DNA of 58,000 nt. It comes from Adiantum capillus-veneris (Eukaryota > Streptophyta > Polypodiopsida > Polypodiales > Pteridaceae). Both the position numbers and the translations under genes were made by a program. The notes beneath the pieces are model-generated. The model was given only the letters and a program-made list of their open reading frames with translations. It was not told the DNA's origin and made no database searches. Position 1 is the stretch's first letter. Each line of letters begins with the position of its first letter. The stretch is from assembly GCA_014529385.2 (NCBI GenBank), contig CM043969.1, positions 31,347,446 to 31,405,445 of the forward strand, given 5' to 3'. Below are positions 22,327 through 36,815 of the stretch, piece by piece.

Positions 22327-23470
22327 GAAAGGCAAGGAAGATTGGGTATGCCAGTTGTTAAAGAGTCTTTATGGCTTAAAACAATCACCGAGGGCATGGT
22401 ACCATAAATTCCACAAGTTTATGCTTTCTCAAGGCTACAAACGTAGTGAGTTCGATCATTGTCTATATACAAAGAAGGCTAAGGATGGTAGTTGGCTGAT
22501 CCTTATTTTGTATGTGGATGACATGTTGATTGCTGGCAAGCACTTGGAAGAAATTTCAGCTTTGAAGTCAAAGATGGCAAAATCATTTGACATGAAAGAC
22601 ATGGGTGAGGCAAGTCATATACTTGGTATGCGCATTGAGAGAGACAGATCAAAGAAGTTGATTTGGTTATCTCAAACAGAGTATATTGACAAGTTTTTGC
22701 AACGTTTCAATATGGAGAAGGGAAAGGCATTGAGTGTTCCATTGCCACCATATGTGAAACTTAGCAAACAAGATTGTCCCGTGTCTGAGGAAGAACAGGT
22801 TGAAATGGATAATATTCCATATGCGTATGTAGTGAGTAGTTTGATGTATGCAATGATTGCTACTCGCCCAGACATTCCATTTGCAGTGGGAGTAGTAAGT
22901 CGATACATGTCAAACCCAGGCAAGAAACATTGGGAGGCAGTGAAAGGAATATTGAGATACTTGAAAGCTACAAAGAGTATGCGCATATGCTATGGGAGTC
23001 AGGAGCTGAGTGTAAAGGGTTTTATAGACTCAGATTATGCAGGTGACTTAGACAACCGAAGGTCTACGTCAGGGTATGTCTTTACATTGGCTGGTGGAGC
23101 AGTATCATGGCGTTCTAGAGTACAAGATTGTGTTACTCAGTCTACTACAGAGGCTGAATATGTTGCAACATCAGAGGCATGCAAAGAATCAATTTGGCTT
23201 AATCGACTAGTAACAGATTTGGGAATCAAAGAAGAGATGCACGTGTTATATTGTGATAGTCAAAGTGCTATACAATTGGCTCGCAATACAGTTTATCACT
23301 CAAAGACAAAGCATGTGGATGTGAAGTATCATTTCATCAGGGAAATGCTCGAGGATAAGCAACTTCATCTTGTCAAAGTTCACACCACAGAAAATCCTGC
23401 TGATCTACTTACAAAAGGACTTCCCTCAGAGAGCTTTGCACATTTTCGCAAGCAGTTAGGTGTAGGGTAG
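22315..23470 (+). pseudogene. Ty1/copia reverse transcriptase C-terminal part and RNase H
   Basis: The frame continues from the shift near 22315 with LLKSLYGLKQSPRAWYHKF, the catalytic YVDD (ILYVDDMLIAGK, about 22507-22542), and RNase H (STTEAEYVATSEACKESIWL, LYCDSQSAIQLARN, KHVDVKYHFIRE). It ends at 23470. All key residues appear intact, so the catalytic half has decayed little; only the shift separates it from the integrase frame. Confidence 0.92.
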
Positions 23471-23559
23471 TACATCACTTCTCTACATCTCTTGTATATT
23501 AGCTTGTATAGTAGCTTCTCTCACACTTAAAGTACCACATTGGACTTTAAGTGGGAGGT

Positions 23560-23751
23560 TGTTGGGGTATAAAGCCCAATGTGGTCGCCCAGGTAAGTGG
23601 GCGGGCCGCCAGGTATGTACACATATGCTTTTGTAAAAACCTAATAAGAACTCACTATGCTCTACACATTACAGTAGAGCGAGTTCACCATATCGTTGTG
23701 CTCTTCTTCTCGCACTCTCTCTCGTGTCGCACTTCCGCTCATACTCCTTCA
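23560..23751 (+). repeat. 3' LTR of the plus-strand copia element
   Basis: 192 bp, directly after the purine tract. It is joined at 23752 to the middle of a gypsy LTR. Confidence 0.93.
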
Positions 23752-24977
23752 GTACTTGACCTGCTGCATGATTAAGGTGCTTGAGGTGCTTTGACATGCT
23801 TGCCTGAGATGCTTGTGGGAACACCCCTAGTTCAAGTGCTTAGTCATGCTTGATGACTAAGGTGCTTGAGCACCAAAGGTCAAAAAGATCCCTACATAGA
23901 GGGGGGCGAGCCCTTTTTTTAGGGGCTAGAGAGAGAACACAAACACACACACTCTCAAGGAAAGCCCAAGCTTAAAGAGGCAACATGAACACATGTCAAG
24001 CCCTACCCATGTTACCTCCATGAGGTGCTTGAACTCTATTGGCTAGGATTAAAAGGCGTCCAATGATAATTTACAACAATTATCTAATTGTTTTTTTTGC
24101 ATTTATCAAGTCCTCTCTCTCAAGGGGAAAGGGGGGCAGTTGTCCCAAGACTACACCTATTGCTAGAAATGGCTCAAGCTTGTGATTGGCTAGGCTTGGC
24201 ATAAGCCAATGAGCTTCAATGATGAGCTAGAAGAGGGGGTCGACCTAGCAAGGAGGGGGGTTGCTTAGGGGGTATACTCACCCACACACACTCACAAACA
24301 CTCTCATTGTGTGCTATGCAAAGTGCAAGAGCTCCCTCTCCTTCTCCAAGCAAGTAGAGGTTGAGAGCCTACACCAACACTCTTGGATATGGAGTGCAAA
24401 TCCAACCAAGAGCCATGCTTCAATGCTTAAGCTTGCCATCTCCTTCTTCTTCATTACTATGCTATTATGTATGCTAGCAACAAGAGTTATGATAAGTGAG
24501 GAACTAATTCTTTCTCCTACGAAATGTTTCTTCTTCCTCTTCCCTACCCTCATTCCCTGCTAGCTCTCTCCACCTTCGAAGGTGTTTGAGGTCTTGGGAC
24601 TGAGGCTTGGGATAGTTAAAGCTTTCTTCGATTTTATGTTATGTTTGTGATGCATGAAGCTTTCCATCTTCATTGCATCACCTAGGTCACAAGGAACACA
24701 AAGATTGTATTGTAACAAGTCTCTCTTAATGGGAGAAATCATAATACAAATGCCTATTGGAGGGGGTACCGGCTCCACATAAATCCGGTCCTCAATTGTT
24801 GTCATGTTCTCTAAATTCTCTCTCTTGCAAAAGTATTGTTCATGCCAAGTTAACTAATTGTTATGATTATGTTGCTATCTTTAATTTTGTTCACCCGCTA
24901 TGCTCACAAAGTCATTTCTCAAAAGTATTCTCATTAATTTCCGCTACTCTCAAATTAAATAGGCCAATTCCATTACA
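23752..24977 (+). repeat. 5'-truncated gypsy LTR
   Basis: About 1226 bp of a roughly 1640-bp LTR, starting in the TGCTTGAGG repeat tract and ending CCATTACA. It aligns in reverse complement with 46400-48023 and 53567-55208. Confidence 0.88.
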
Positions 24978-25390
24978 TTGGTATCAGAGCATTTCGTTTC
25001 TCTTTTCTTGCTTTAGAAGAGAGGTCCTTAAGAGCCTATAAATGGTTGATGTTGTTAATTATATTAGGGTAAGTGGAAGTGGGATCTTTTATTGGTTTTG
25101 TTGCGCCCACTATGTGGGGGATGGTGCACACCTCGGGAGCTTTGGACTTAATAATGGAGTCTTTTTAGACTTGCCTACGGCTTTACCATTATTGAGCCAT
25201 AAGAAGTCCGAAAGGAGCTAGCCCTTGGCAACTCTGCTATGTTAGACCTACTCCTCTACTCTTTATAATTAACCACTTCGAGCCGTGGGTGTAGATACTT
25301 ATGAGCTGATTTTCAAAGGCTAAGAGGAGTGGCAACTAAGGTTTTGAATTGCCAAAGCATACACTAAGTACATACATAAATTTTTTTAAC

Positions 25391-26331
25391 ATGGCTGACA
25401 ATAATCAAGAGAGTAGAATGAACATTGATAGCTTTGATTTTGCACATGAAGGTGCTAATGATGATGCTCCCATGTTTGTGAATTATCTCGTTACTAGGTT
25501 GCAGCAAGCTATGGGCAACCCTGCTTTGCAAGCCGAAGTTAATCAACAACTTCGTGCTTATGGAATTTCCCTCCCTCTCCAAGAGGAGAGAGAGCTTAGG
25601 AGGCCTATTGAAGAGACCCCCAAAAGAAGACTCTCTCCCATTCGAGAGGAGGAATCCAAAGAGCAAGAAAGCAATGAAAGTTTAAGTTCCTCTGAAGATG
25701 TGGCTCCACGAAGACGGCGGTCTAGACGATCGCCCACTCCTCCCAAGAGGAAAAGATCAACAAATAGTCCTTCTCCTCATCACTTTGAAAGGCAAGAGAG
25801 GAAACAAAGGAAGAAAAGGGCTAGGAAGAGGTCACCCTCTTCTCCTTCTTCTTCACCTTCCTCCTCTTCCGACGAAAGTTATGGCTATTCTCCTAGAGAA
25901 TACAAGAGGGGAGGACATCGCAAATCATTTCCTGCATGGCGAAGGTCGCAAAAGCTAAAGAAGTTCAAGGAGGGAGGAAAGAGTATCTCTTTTCTCACCT
26001 ATGATGGCACCTTCGGTGCTACTGACAAAGTGTTGGCCTTCATCCAGCAATTTGATGCGGCCTTTGGAGATGAGGGCTTCACAGAGTCCTCTAAGATACG
26101 CCATGTAGCTATGAACTTTCAAAAATCAGCTCGTCAATGGTGGGCTAGCCTTCGTGGAAATGGTGAAGCCCCAAAGACATGGAAAACTCTACGAGTTTCC
26201 ATCATGAAGCAATTCCTTGCAAGCGATGCAAAGGACAAAGTGCTTACTGAATGGCGCAGCTTGAAGCTCCTCTCCCATGAGTCTATCCACAAATATGTAG
26301 ACAAGTTTTGGGATTTACATCTCAAGGCTAC
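25391..26331 (+). pseudogene. Ty3/gypsy gag, 3'-truncated, with RS-like region
   Basis: ATG at 25391 (MADNNQESRMNIDSF) opens a frame uninterrupted to the break. Roughly residues 80-190 are Arg/Ser/Pro/Lys-rich with RRRRSRRSPTPPKRKRS and long Ser runs, resembling an RS domain. The gag core follows (FGATDKVLAFIQQFDAAF, ARQWWASLRG, HKYVDKFWDLHLKAT). The full copy at 53126-51984 continues past this point, so truncation here is certain. The zinc knuckle and protease are lost. Confidence 0.88.
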
Positions 26332-27797
26332 TGTCCACACTTGTCATACAAAGTGAGCTTATACAGCCCACGACACAAAAGGCCAGATGCAACAATTTCA
26401 TCACCAAAACTGAGATCATGAAGTGTACATCTGTCATCCACAAATTTGACTACAAGTCCAAGTCTAGCAAGTGTGGATACAGACAAGAGATTCTTCTTGA
26501 TCCCAGGTACATAAAGTGCATCAACAAGTGTGAAAGAACTGCCATTAGTAGGAGTAAGCACAATCTTTCCAACTCCCTGAACTGGATAAGAGGCATTGTT
26601 GGCACAAGTGACTGAATTCCCATGAGGGACAGACTCGAGAGAGGTAAACAATTCACGATGTGAGGTAATCTGCTTTGTAGCACCACTATCAAAATACCAC
26701 ACATGTGAATTTGCAGCAATTGACAAGCATGCATCATGGACAACAGGATTGTAAGTGCACTCTACGCTAAAAGCCCATTTTGCATCAACATCAGCATTAT
26801 AGTCTCCTTTCACAGAAGACTCAACAATGGCTGCATTTGTAGTGGAACTAGCATTTGCAGTGGAACCACCCTCTTTCTTCTTAGCCTCTTTGGCCTTCAA
26901 CTTAGGCCACGACTTGATCAAGTGATCATTAGCTTTACAATAATGGCAACGCATCTTCTTTTTTCCCTTATCACTAGAATTTCCATACGAATTGCTGCCA
27001 GTAGAAGCATTAGGAACATAATTTTTGCCACTCGCAGCAAAACCATAAGAAGTGGCTGCATTACTGCTACCACCCTTTCTTTGAGAAGCAATAAAAGCTT
27101 GTTCAACTGCACGCTGCCTAGTCCTGTTTTTTCTAGAAAGTGACTCTTGCAATAGCAATGTGCATAATGCATCAAACTTGACAACTTCAGGATTTCCTTG
27201 GGTCATTAGTCTCCAAGTACTAGCAAAAGTCTGGTAGGAATCTGGTAAGGCATTAAGAACAGTCTGCACAAGGGAACTGTCTGAAATGACTTCACCTGCA
27301 GAAATAAGTTGCTCATTGATATACTTGAAACTAGCAAGGAAAGTTTCCATATCATCTTCCTCATGCATAATCTTCGACTCCAGGTCTTTACGCAGTAAAG
27401 CAATATTAGCCTCATTGCGACTTGCATAAAGACCAGCCAAAATATCCCAAGCCTATTTTGTAGATTTTGCTGAACGGATGTGAGGAACTATGGTGCGCTT
27501 CATAGACAACGCAATCAATGCATGAGCCTGTGCATCCTTAACATCCTAACGAGCTTGTTCTGCCATAGGCAAAACAACTCTAACAACAATAGTCCTTACA
27601 ACAAGACCTGCAACATCCTCAACATCGCCTACATCCTCAGAACCATGACGTACATCAATGCCCTGCACAATGTTCCAGACGCCCTTTGACACAAGAACAT
27701 GTTGCATCATATAAGCCCACATAGGGTAATTGTCACCATCCAACCTGTCCTCAGCAGTAAACATCTTGAACACATCTGTGTTGTTGTTGTCAGTCAT
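26332..27797 (-). pseudogene. Ty1/copia gag and protease of the outer element
   Basis: The minus-strand ATG at 27797-27795 starts gag (MTDNNNTDVFKMFTAEDRLD). The same frame continues through two stops (27546-27548 and near 27454) into a long open part: gag core (LYASRNEANIALLRKDLE, LPDSYQTFASTWRLM), one degenerate knuckle (CHYCKANDHLIKSW, where the expected final Cys is Trp) and the protease (WYFDSGATKQITSHRELF; DSGA intact). It ends at the gypsy junction, about 26332, before the integrase. Confidence 0.9.
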
Positions 27798-28145
27798 GGT
27801 AAATGCTGCACCTGATGTGGAAACTGCCCAAAAATAGGAGAAACGGAACGGGAATAACACGTGCTATATAGCACAAACTGTAGAAGACTATAAGGCACCT
27901 GTTATGCAGAAAACGGCACTGACAAAAATTCTACACAAAATGACGAAATTGCTTGTGCAGACCTGCCTGTAGTGGAAACGGAGGCCGAAATGAGCCCGAA
28001 TCGAAAATCTGAGCAGACCAAGCTCCATGAGCTTTCCCGAAGTATTTGTCGACCTGCTAACTCTCGCCAAAGCTCACTAAAATCTGAGAAAGTGAGCAGG
28101 CGTGTACTGGAGCAGCTGGCGACTAAGCCCGGGAGGATGCAACCT

Positions 28146-28158
28146 GCTCTATATACCA
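28146..28158 (-). other. Primer binding site of the outer copia element
   Basis: On the minus strand TGGTATATAGAGC lies two bases after the 5' LTR. It is a variant of the plant tRNA-Met primer site. Confidence 0.75.
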
Positions 28159-28160
28159 AT

Positions 28161-28387
28161 TGTTGGAATTAGGGTTGCAGAGAAACGCACACAGCTTGGA
28201 GAAGACGAAGGAAGCTCAAGGCACACAATAGAGAGTGTGTTACTTAGTGTGTGATGGAAAGATAGATAGCCCTAGAGTGATGGGCGTATATACAATGCTC
28301 AGGGGAAAAAACCTCCTAAAGAGGGAAAAAATGCCCCGACGGTCCTAGTGTGTTCACACACATCACTACCACATGTATATGGTAACA
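28161..28387 (-). repeat. 5' LTR of the minus-strand copia element
   Basis: 227 bp, same ends as 17446-17672, followed by the GGGGA duplication. Confidence 0.92.
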
Positions 28388-29930
<1,543 letters not shown>

Positions 29931-30005
29931 TGGCATTTATAGACAAGGGCGCGCACCTATTCTTTAATCGAAGGGGCTCTTTGATAGCTATAAAGATTAA
30001 TCATA

Positions 30006-30115
<110 letters not shown>

Positions 30116-30244
30116 CCATCATGGCCCCCCGCCCCCTCACTTTGCACATCGCGATTCGCGATTTGCAACCTGCCCTACACAACTCCCCTCCACGAGGCGA
30201 CGGAGGTGCTTGGCGCTCGGCGCATGACACAAAAAGGGAGTCCA

Positions 30245-30251
<7 letters not shown>

Positions 30252-30310
<59 letters not shown>
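30252..30310. repeat. (CT)n microsatellite
   Basis: Perfect CT run about 140 bp after the CA array at 30006-30114. Confidence 0.95.
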
Positions 30311-30311
<1 letters not shown>

Positions 30312-30358
30312 AGGATTCTTGCCCCAGCCTCATGCATTGCAACAACAAAACAATCTCT

Positions 30359-30673
30359 CTACGTGCTCTTGTTAAAGCCCGTCGGCTCTCTCTCTTGTCC
30401 ACAATTTCCCCTAAAGGCCTGCAAGCATCTGCTTAGGTTCTCCTTAATACGCCCAAAACCAAAATTGAGCACATTAGAGACTCTCGTTTTTAATGCAGCT
30501 TCTTCGTCTTCTAAACTATCCGATTTCTTCGGAATTGAAAGTTGTAAGGCGGTTGATAACTGAGACTTGATTGAGCTCTCGTTGGGTGCAGGAAACTCTC
30601 CCAGCTGCTCTTCCACTTTCCGAAACATCTGCAGAGTGTAATGCCTCACCTCTGTGCAGTCACTTCCAGGCAT
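30359..30673 (-). CDS. Unassigned minus-strand open frame (104 codons)
   Basis: A 104-codon frame with balanced, non-repetitive composition (starts MPGSDCTEVRHYTLQMF, ends FNKST). It looks more protein-like than most frames nearby and could be an exon or a piece of a decayed gene. I do not recognise the family. There is no frame of similar quality on either side, so it may also be chance. Confidence 0.25.
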   Translation of the reverse strand: MPGSDCTEVRHYTLQMFRKVEEQLGEFPAPNESSIKSQLSTALQLSIPKKSDSLEDEEAALKTRVSNVLNFGFGRIKENLSRCLQAFRGNCGQEREPTGFNKST

Positions 30674-31659
30674 TTAAAAGTTTGGCCACAAAAGTTTCGC
30701 TTCAGGCTCAATTTGTGAGGCACTTGGAAGCTTGGAGCTGCCGCAATGAGTACTTTGGCACTAAACCTATTGATTGCTGGAGCATGAGGGAGTGTTGCAG
30801 TACAAGTGATTGCAATGTTGCAAGACTTAACAAGGAGGGGCCGACTGGCACAATGCTGCCATTTACGTTGTTTGCTCCCTACCCACCTATTATTGATGTA
30901 GAGTAGTGGGCACTGTTGCCTCCAGTTTCAGCACACCCTGCAAATCTGCTCTCACTACTGTACCTGCTGGCCGATTACTCGAAGTACTCGAAAAAGAAGT
31001 CGACAGAAGCTCGCATTGAAGTTGGGCCTGCATAAGGAGTGTTTACTTTGACTAGTGTTCTCCGAAGAAAAATCAAAGTCTGCATGTCCCCTTGTTCTGC
31101 ATTTTTCCTGAGAAGAAAACAATAGGCACATACAGAGTCTTTATACACACACGCACACACATCACATTCATGCTTGTCAGTTTGTAGCTAGAATTGTTTC
31201 TGCAAAAACCAAATCCTCACCTCTTCACATGCACATGCAATTGCTACTTCTATATTCTGCATGGTAAGGGCATAGGATAGAGCGCATGCCATAGCTTTGT
31301 TCTCTTCCCCTTTTGGCTCTGTGCTGCAGTTGTGAGCTTCCATCACGCTTTACCTCAAAACAAGTGATCTTGAGTTTCCTTTCCAGGATTATATTTCTTT
31401 GTCTTTGTAATGATTATTTCTTATCTCCTCCAAGCAAAAATTGTGTATTTTTCACTAGATTCTAGATCAAGATGTGAAATGGTGCTTCATCATTTTCTTG
31501 AAAGCGTTCCTCCCACATTGAATGTCCACTAACTTTTTTGCCAATCAAAAAATTGTCCAATTAAAAATACAAATGATATTTTTCACCAAAAAAAAGGGAA
31601 CACATCACTATGGCCTTAGCTCTTTAAGCAGGCCAAAAATTAGACCGCACTCTTGACCT

Positions 31660-31990
31660 GATATTCGCGTAGAGTGTCATCCAATCCAAGCTAGAGGAAA
31701 ATGTTTGTGTCAAGCTACACAAAATCAATGTGAATAGTTAAACATTTTGTCTTGCAATGAAGCGCCATAGAGTGAAAATGCTAATTATATACAGTGCACG
31801 TCATGCAAAAGTGCCATACAAAAGTATGGTGGAGAGTTGACACTGTGGTCTCTCCAAAAATTATAAGAAATGGAAGCCATGCCTTGCCCCTTAGATTTAT
31901 GTGTTGGACCAAACAAATACATAGGCATGGGAAATTGGATACAGATGATGAACCTTGCAGTTTTGTCGAGCTAGAGTCGTCAATAGGTGA
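31660..31990 (+). repeat. Unclassified dispersed repeat, copy 2
   Basis: Matches 16690-16990 in order: GTGTC(A/G)TCCAAT, AAAGTATGGTGGAGAGTT, TCTCCAAAAATTATAAGAAA, TTATGTGTTGG.CCAA, ACATAGGCATGG. Confidence 0.65.
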
Positions 31991-32277
31991 GCGCATCATC
32001 AAAGTATATCCTTTATATCTACCTCTGTGATCATCATGCTCTTTGTGAATCCTTCAATCACCACCCCTATGGCTATAATCCCTTCTATATTCATCTTCTC
32101 TGGCATGGTCTCTTTGTCTTTCCTACCTTGTATCACATCAATCTTCATCATGGTGTCAATCATGTCTAATTCAATCTCCATCACCAACTCTTCCACAAAT
32201 TCTGCCGTCATGTCAATTATCACCTTCACTTCTGCTATCATGTCTACCATCACCCTTGCTTCCATGATGTTGTCACT

Positions 32278-32281
<4 letters not shown>

Positions 32282-32356
<75 letters not shown>

Positions 32357-32379
32357 GTGCGCGCGCGTGTGTGTGTGTG
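32282..32379. repeat. (CT)n microsatellite with GC/GT tail
   Basis: CT run to 32354, then alternating GC and GT units to about 32379. Confidence 0.95.
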
Positions 32380-33457
<1,078 letters not shown>

Positions 33458-33534
33458 CCCCTCTCTATTGCGACGCTCATTTCAGCCATTTTTGAGCATC
33501 GAGAGTCACTTATGAACTCCACTCACACCACGTG

Positions 33535-33599
33535 ACATGTTCATTTGGTCCCATAGGTCATATTTGACCTCCCAGGACGATAATAGAACTATCTATCTA

Positions 33600-33637
<38 letters not shown>
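33535..33637 (+). mobile_element. 3' end of a CT-tailed retroposon, copy A
   Basis: The block GGTCCCATAGGTCATATTTG, then ACCTC and GGACGATAAT, followed by CTAT units and a CT run to 33637, is repeated at 34836-34903. A shared 3' block plus a simple-repeat tail suggests two members of one non-LTR family. Confidence 0.5.
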
Positions 33638-33640
<3 letters not shown>

Positions 33641-34903
33641 CGTGTCTGCAAGAAACTCTAGTAGAGGTCTCTCCTTCTCGTGCTCCATCGACCTCCCCCT
33701 TGGCGAGGGGTTGCTCTGGGGGGCGGTCTATCTCCAGTCAACATTGCCCTGCATCAGCCAGCACCATCGCATCCTCATTCTCGCCATGCATCAATTAGCG
33801 TCATCACCCTACATCATCCAGTGCCATCCCATCTTTGTTCTCTTCACAGGCTCATTCTTCTAAGTTTTATTTCCCTTACCTCCAAGCTCCTACTCACACG
33901 TAGTCTAAAGATTAAGAGGCTTTTCCCACACCGAGATTACTGGCAACCCATTCTTGGGTGCATCTTCTAAGCAGCAACCATGGACACTCAGGCTTCATCC
34001 CAAGGCAAGCTCACCTTTGCAGGGGTCATAGAAACACCCTTGAAGCAAGACAACATCGTGGGCCTTCAAAATGAAGTTGAAAAACTTTGCAAGGAGAATG
34101 ATGAGTTGAAGCAAAGACTTGTTGCCATCGAGGCTTGGCTTGCTACAATGGAAAACTGCAAGAAAGAAGAGATGGAAGTCAAGTTCAATAAAACAAAGAC
34201 AGAAGTGGAGATCACCCTCAAAGGAGGTCAAAACTCAAGTGCAAGAGGTCATCTTTTACAAGGTTGAAGACGTGTGGCATCCACGCTACGCGAACGACAA
34301 CGACAACAGGGCATCGCCCTCAATGTTCGCATCGACGGGCTCCCAAGTGATTGGAAAGGGGAGGGAGATCTCAAGATTCACGAGTCTTTTGCCCATATCC
34401 AAGCAATAACCCACTTGGTACAATGGGATTCACCAACAACAATCACCACTCTTACACATGAGCATCTCACCAACCATGCAATTCTCACTTTCAAGACCAA
34501 GGCGGATTGAATCAAACTCCTTGAGCAATGAAGTCTTCTCAAGGATACTAAAATTTGGTTTGCAAAACTTCTCATACCTGCCCAACTCAAATAAAAGAAG
34601 GCAAAACTCCAAAAGATGCGAGAAGCACGCACAATAGGGAAATGTGCAATCTATCCAGGAGGTAAAGCCATTTTCCACGAGTTTCAGACTCCCAAGCCGG
34701 CTCCTCCTCATCTTCTGCTTCTTAGTTTTGTTCATCTTAGCTTTTCTTTTTGACACCTCCCTGGACCCTCAGTCCTCAACTGAGATGTGTCGCATGATCC
34801 CCTCATTTAAAAGGAACCTTTGTAATGTTTTGATTTCGGTTCCATGGGTCATATCTGACCTCTACGGACGATAATTCAATCTCTCTCTCTCTCTCTCTCT
34901 CTC
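33638..34903 (+). mobile_element. Probable non-LTR (LINE-like) element, copy B, with CT tail
   Basis: Begins immediately after the CT tail of copy A and ends in the same terminal block (GGTTCCATGGGTCATATCTG, GGACGATAAT) plus its own CT tail (34881-34903). It contains the decayed ORF at 33980-34730. No LTR or terminal inverted repeat is visible. The boundaries are inferred from the two matching 3' ends. Confidence 0.45.
33980..34730 (+). pseudogene. Decayed ORF1-like gene: coiled coil plus RNA-binding-type region
   Basis: ATG at 33980 (MDTQASSQGKLTFAGVIE). Residues about 27-75 form a heptad-like coiled coil (VEKLCKENDELKQRLVAIE). The same frame continues past TGA at 34265-34267 into LRERQRQQGIALNVRIDGLP and on past further stops to a segment resembling the end of plant non-LTR ORF1 proteins (AKLLIPAQL, ARTIGKCAIYPGGKAIF). 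Three of the stops are TGA where CGA is the likely ancestor, as expected from cytosine deamination. A coiled coil followed by an RNA-binding fold is the usual layout of LINE ORF1. The assignment is by pattern only. Confidence 0.5.
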
Positions 34904-36560
34904 CAAAATTGTTAGATTCCTTGTAGAGTACAATTACGTTATTGGCTCACCTATGGATAGAAAATTATCCAGTCGGTGCTACATATTATCTAGTCAAACA
35001 AAGAGAAGCCCATGTCATAATCCCGGGGGATTCACTATGGATTTCCGTATGGTAACACGTGACTGTACAAGAGGGGGGTTTTTAGAGGTCAGACATAAGC
35101 GTATACAATAGGGGTAGCCCCCCATTATTTCATGCTCGTACCGTATGCATAAGGGAAGGGGGGGCCTACCCCACGCCGGGGGGGGGGGGGGGGGGGGAGG
35201 AGGAATATTAAGTGCTTATGCCATAAGACACATACCCTAACAAGCCAATTAAAGAATCTTTCACATGAGGGTGTTGTTCTTGGTATTTCAAAGAGTTAAT
35301 TTACTCCACTAGCAAACTAAGATAGCTATACCAATGAGAAAATATGGTACCTCCCTGTACTTTCCCTTAGCTAACATCTTTAAGACTTGTTCAACAAGCT
35401 TCTAGATTTGTTGGGGTTGATGCTACCATAAACTTGACTAATCTTATTCTGTGTAGTCAGTAGGCATCAATATCTTGGACATTCAAATCCTCATTAGCCT
35501 CTTCAACAACATCATCATCAATACCACCGTCTGCATAGCCTGTGTCTCCACATCTGCACCCTCATTTTATTTATTGTTTTCTTCTTGCACATCGTCTAAG
35601 TCACTCTTCTCTTCTTCTTCTTCTTCTTCTTCTATGCAAACTCAGTAGCAACACCAATGGCATGATCAAGAGCTTCTCGTGCACCCATGATACCAGCTTT
35701 ACAACCATCATTGTAATCTATAATAAGTTTCCCAATCTTTGCCTGTGCGTGCATTGTTTAGTAGATTTCCAAACTCTTTATTCTCATCTAGATCCTTGGT
35801 GTTGTCATTCTTAATTAAGGACAACTAGAACTTTATTAGCTACCCTATGTAAAATATCTTACGGTTGATCGCCATATATGTTGTTACGTTGCACCAAGGT
35901 CAACACGGTAGAGAAAGCTTCCCAATGTAGAAAAGCTAAGTAAATGTTATCTCTCTCTACACTATAGACAAAGGGGGAGGGAGTTCGTAAAAATGTACAA
36001 ACATTAAAAAATGCTTGTAATCATGGCACTATTTTCAAGGGCATAGCTTCTTCATTGACTTGGTCTCTTATGTCCACTATGAGCTGCAATGAGGGTGTTA
36101 GAGTTTTGGCATCTCAAGTGAACTACCCAAAGTGATCCCACTATTTATTCTGGCTTTTAGGTATTTGTTTTACTTATTTGTCAAAGTCTGGGTAGGGAAA
36201 TTTATTGATTAGCGCACTTGGCAAGCAATTAGCATTTTTGATGAGCCTTGTGGAATTATCTAGATCTGCCTAGCATTTTTGTTGGGTAGCAGGGCCAATC
36301 TTGGGCGACCTCTCTACGATGAAATTCCCTCCTCCGGACAACCTTACATAGGCTTTGTGGTCATGTAGTCACAGAGTGTAGACTGAGGATCTATTCGGAG
36401 TCGACTTGTCCACTGGATTGGAGGCTAGTTCATGGATTTGCTGTGTGTAGCCACAAACCCTCACTCGTTGTACATTTTTTGCTATTGCCCAGGGCCCTAG
36501 TTTGAATTTTCCTTGCCGTATGTGTGAATCTGGATGCATTTAGGGTTTTATACTGAAAAT
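34904..36560. other. Non-coding stretch, poly-G tract
   Basis: No recognised gene. Contains a run of about 20 G at 35178-35197 and GGGG/CCCC-rich sequence around 35070-35170 that partly resembles 41750-41840. A short (CTT)n run lies at about 35610-35632. Confidence 0.5.
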
Positions 36561-36682
36561 TTGTGAGGGAAGGTGAACGTTGCAAACCTGGTCACTTTCT
36601 ATGCAGGGGAGAAATGATGGAGCGGGCGAACTTAGGTGAGCAACAAGCGCAGAAGGGGCATTTCCCGAGTATGTTCACCTCG

Positions 36683-36815
<133 letters not shown>

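Larger units (their letters stand above)
18073..23751 (+). mobile_element. Ty1/copia element, plus strand (5.7 kb), nested
   Basis: 192-bp LTRs at 18073-18264 and 23560-23751 differ at 6 positions by my count (about 3 percent), making this among the youngest elements here. Primer site TGGTATCAGAGC is at 18267-18278 and the purine tract (AAGTGGGAGGT) at 23549-23559. The order gag, protease, integrase, reverse transcriptase, RNase H is that of Ty1/copia. The flanking pentamers do not match: CCCTG on the left (18068-18072), GTACT on the right (23752-23756). Confidence 0.93.
23752..26331 (+). mobile_element. Truncated Ty3/gypsy element, same family as 46400-55208
   Basis: Both ends are cut. The left end starts inside the U3 of an LTR whose complete copies lie at 46400-48023 and 53567-55208. 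The LTR ends at 24977 and is followed by primer site TGGTATCAGAGC (24979-24990), a leader and gag. The right end breaks inside gag at about 26331, where it joins minus-strand copia protease sequence. Protease, pol and the 3' LTR are absent. Confidence 0.9.
17446..28387 (-). mobile_element. Minus-strand Ty1/copia element with nested elements inside
   Basis: Two 227-bp LTRs (17446-17672 and 28161-28387) share TGTTGGAATT and GGTAACA ends, differ at about 8 positions, and are flanked by the perfect 5-bp duplication GGGGA (17441-17445, 28388-28392). Reading on the minus strand, the 5' LTR is the right copy, followed by the primer site (28146-28158), gag and protease (27797-26332). The integrase and reverse transcriptase are missing and replaced by a plus-strand gypsy fragment and a plus-strand copia element. 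The end of RNase H (18072-17748), the purine tract and the 3' LTR then follow. Confidence 0.92.

Noticed and set aside
26418-27143. Plus-strand frames across 26.4-27.1 kb
   Set aside because: They are antisense shadows of the minus-strand copia gag-protease gene.
31999-32265. Arg/Asp/His-rich minus-strand reading as an SR-protein gene
   Set aside because: Several stops and no folded domain; too decayed to call.
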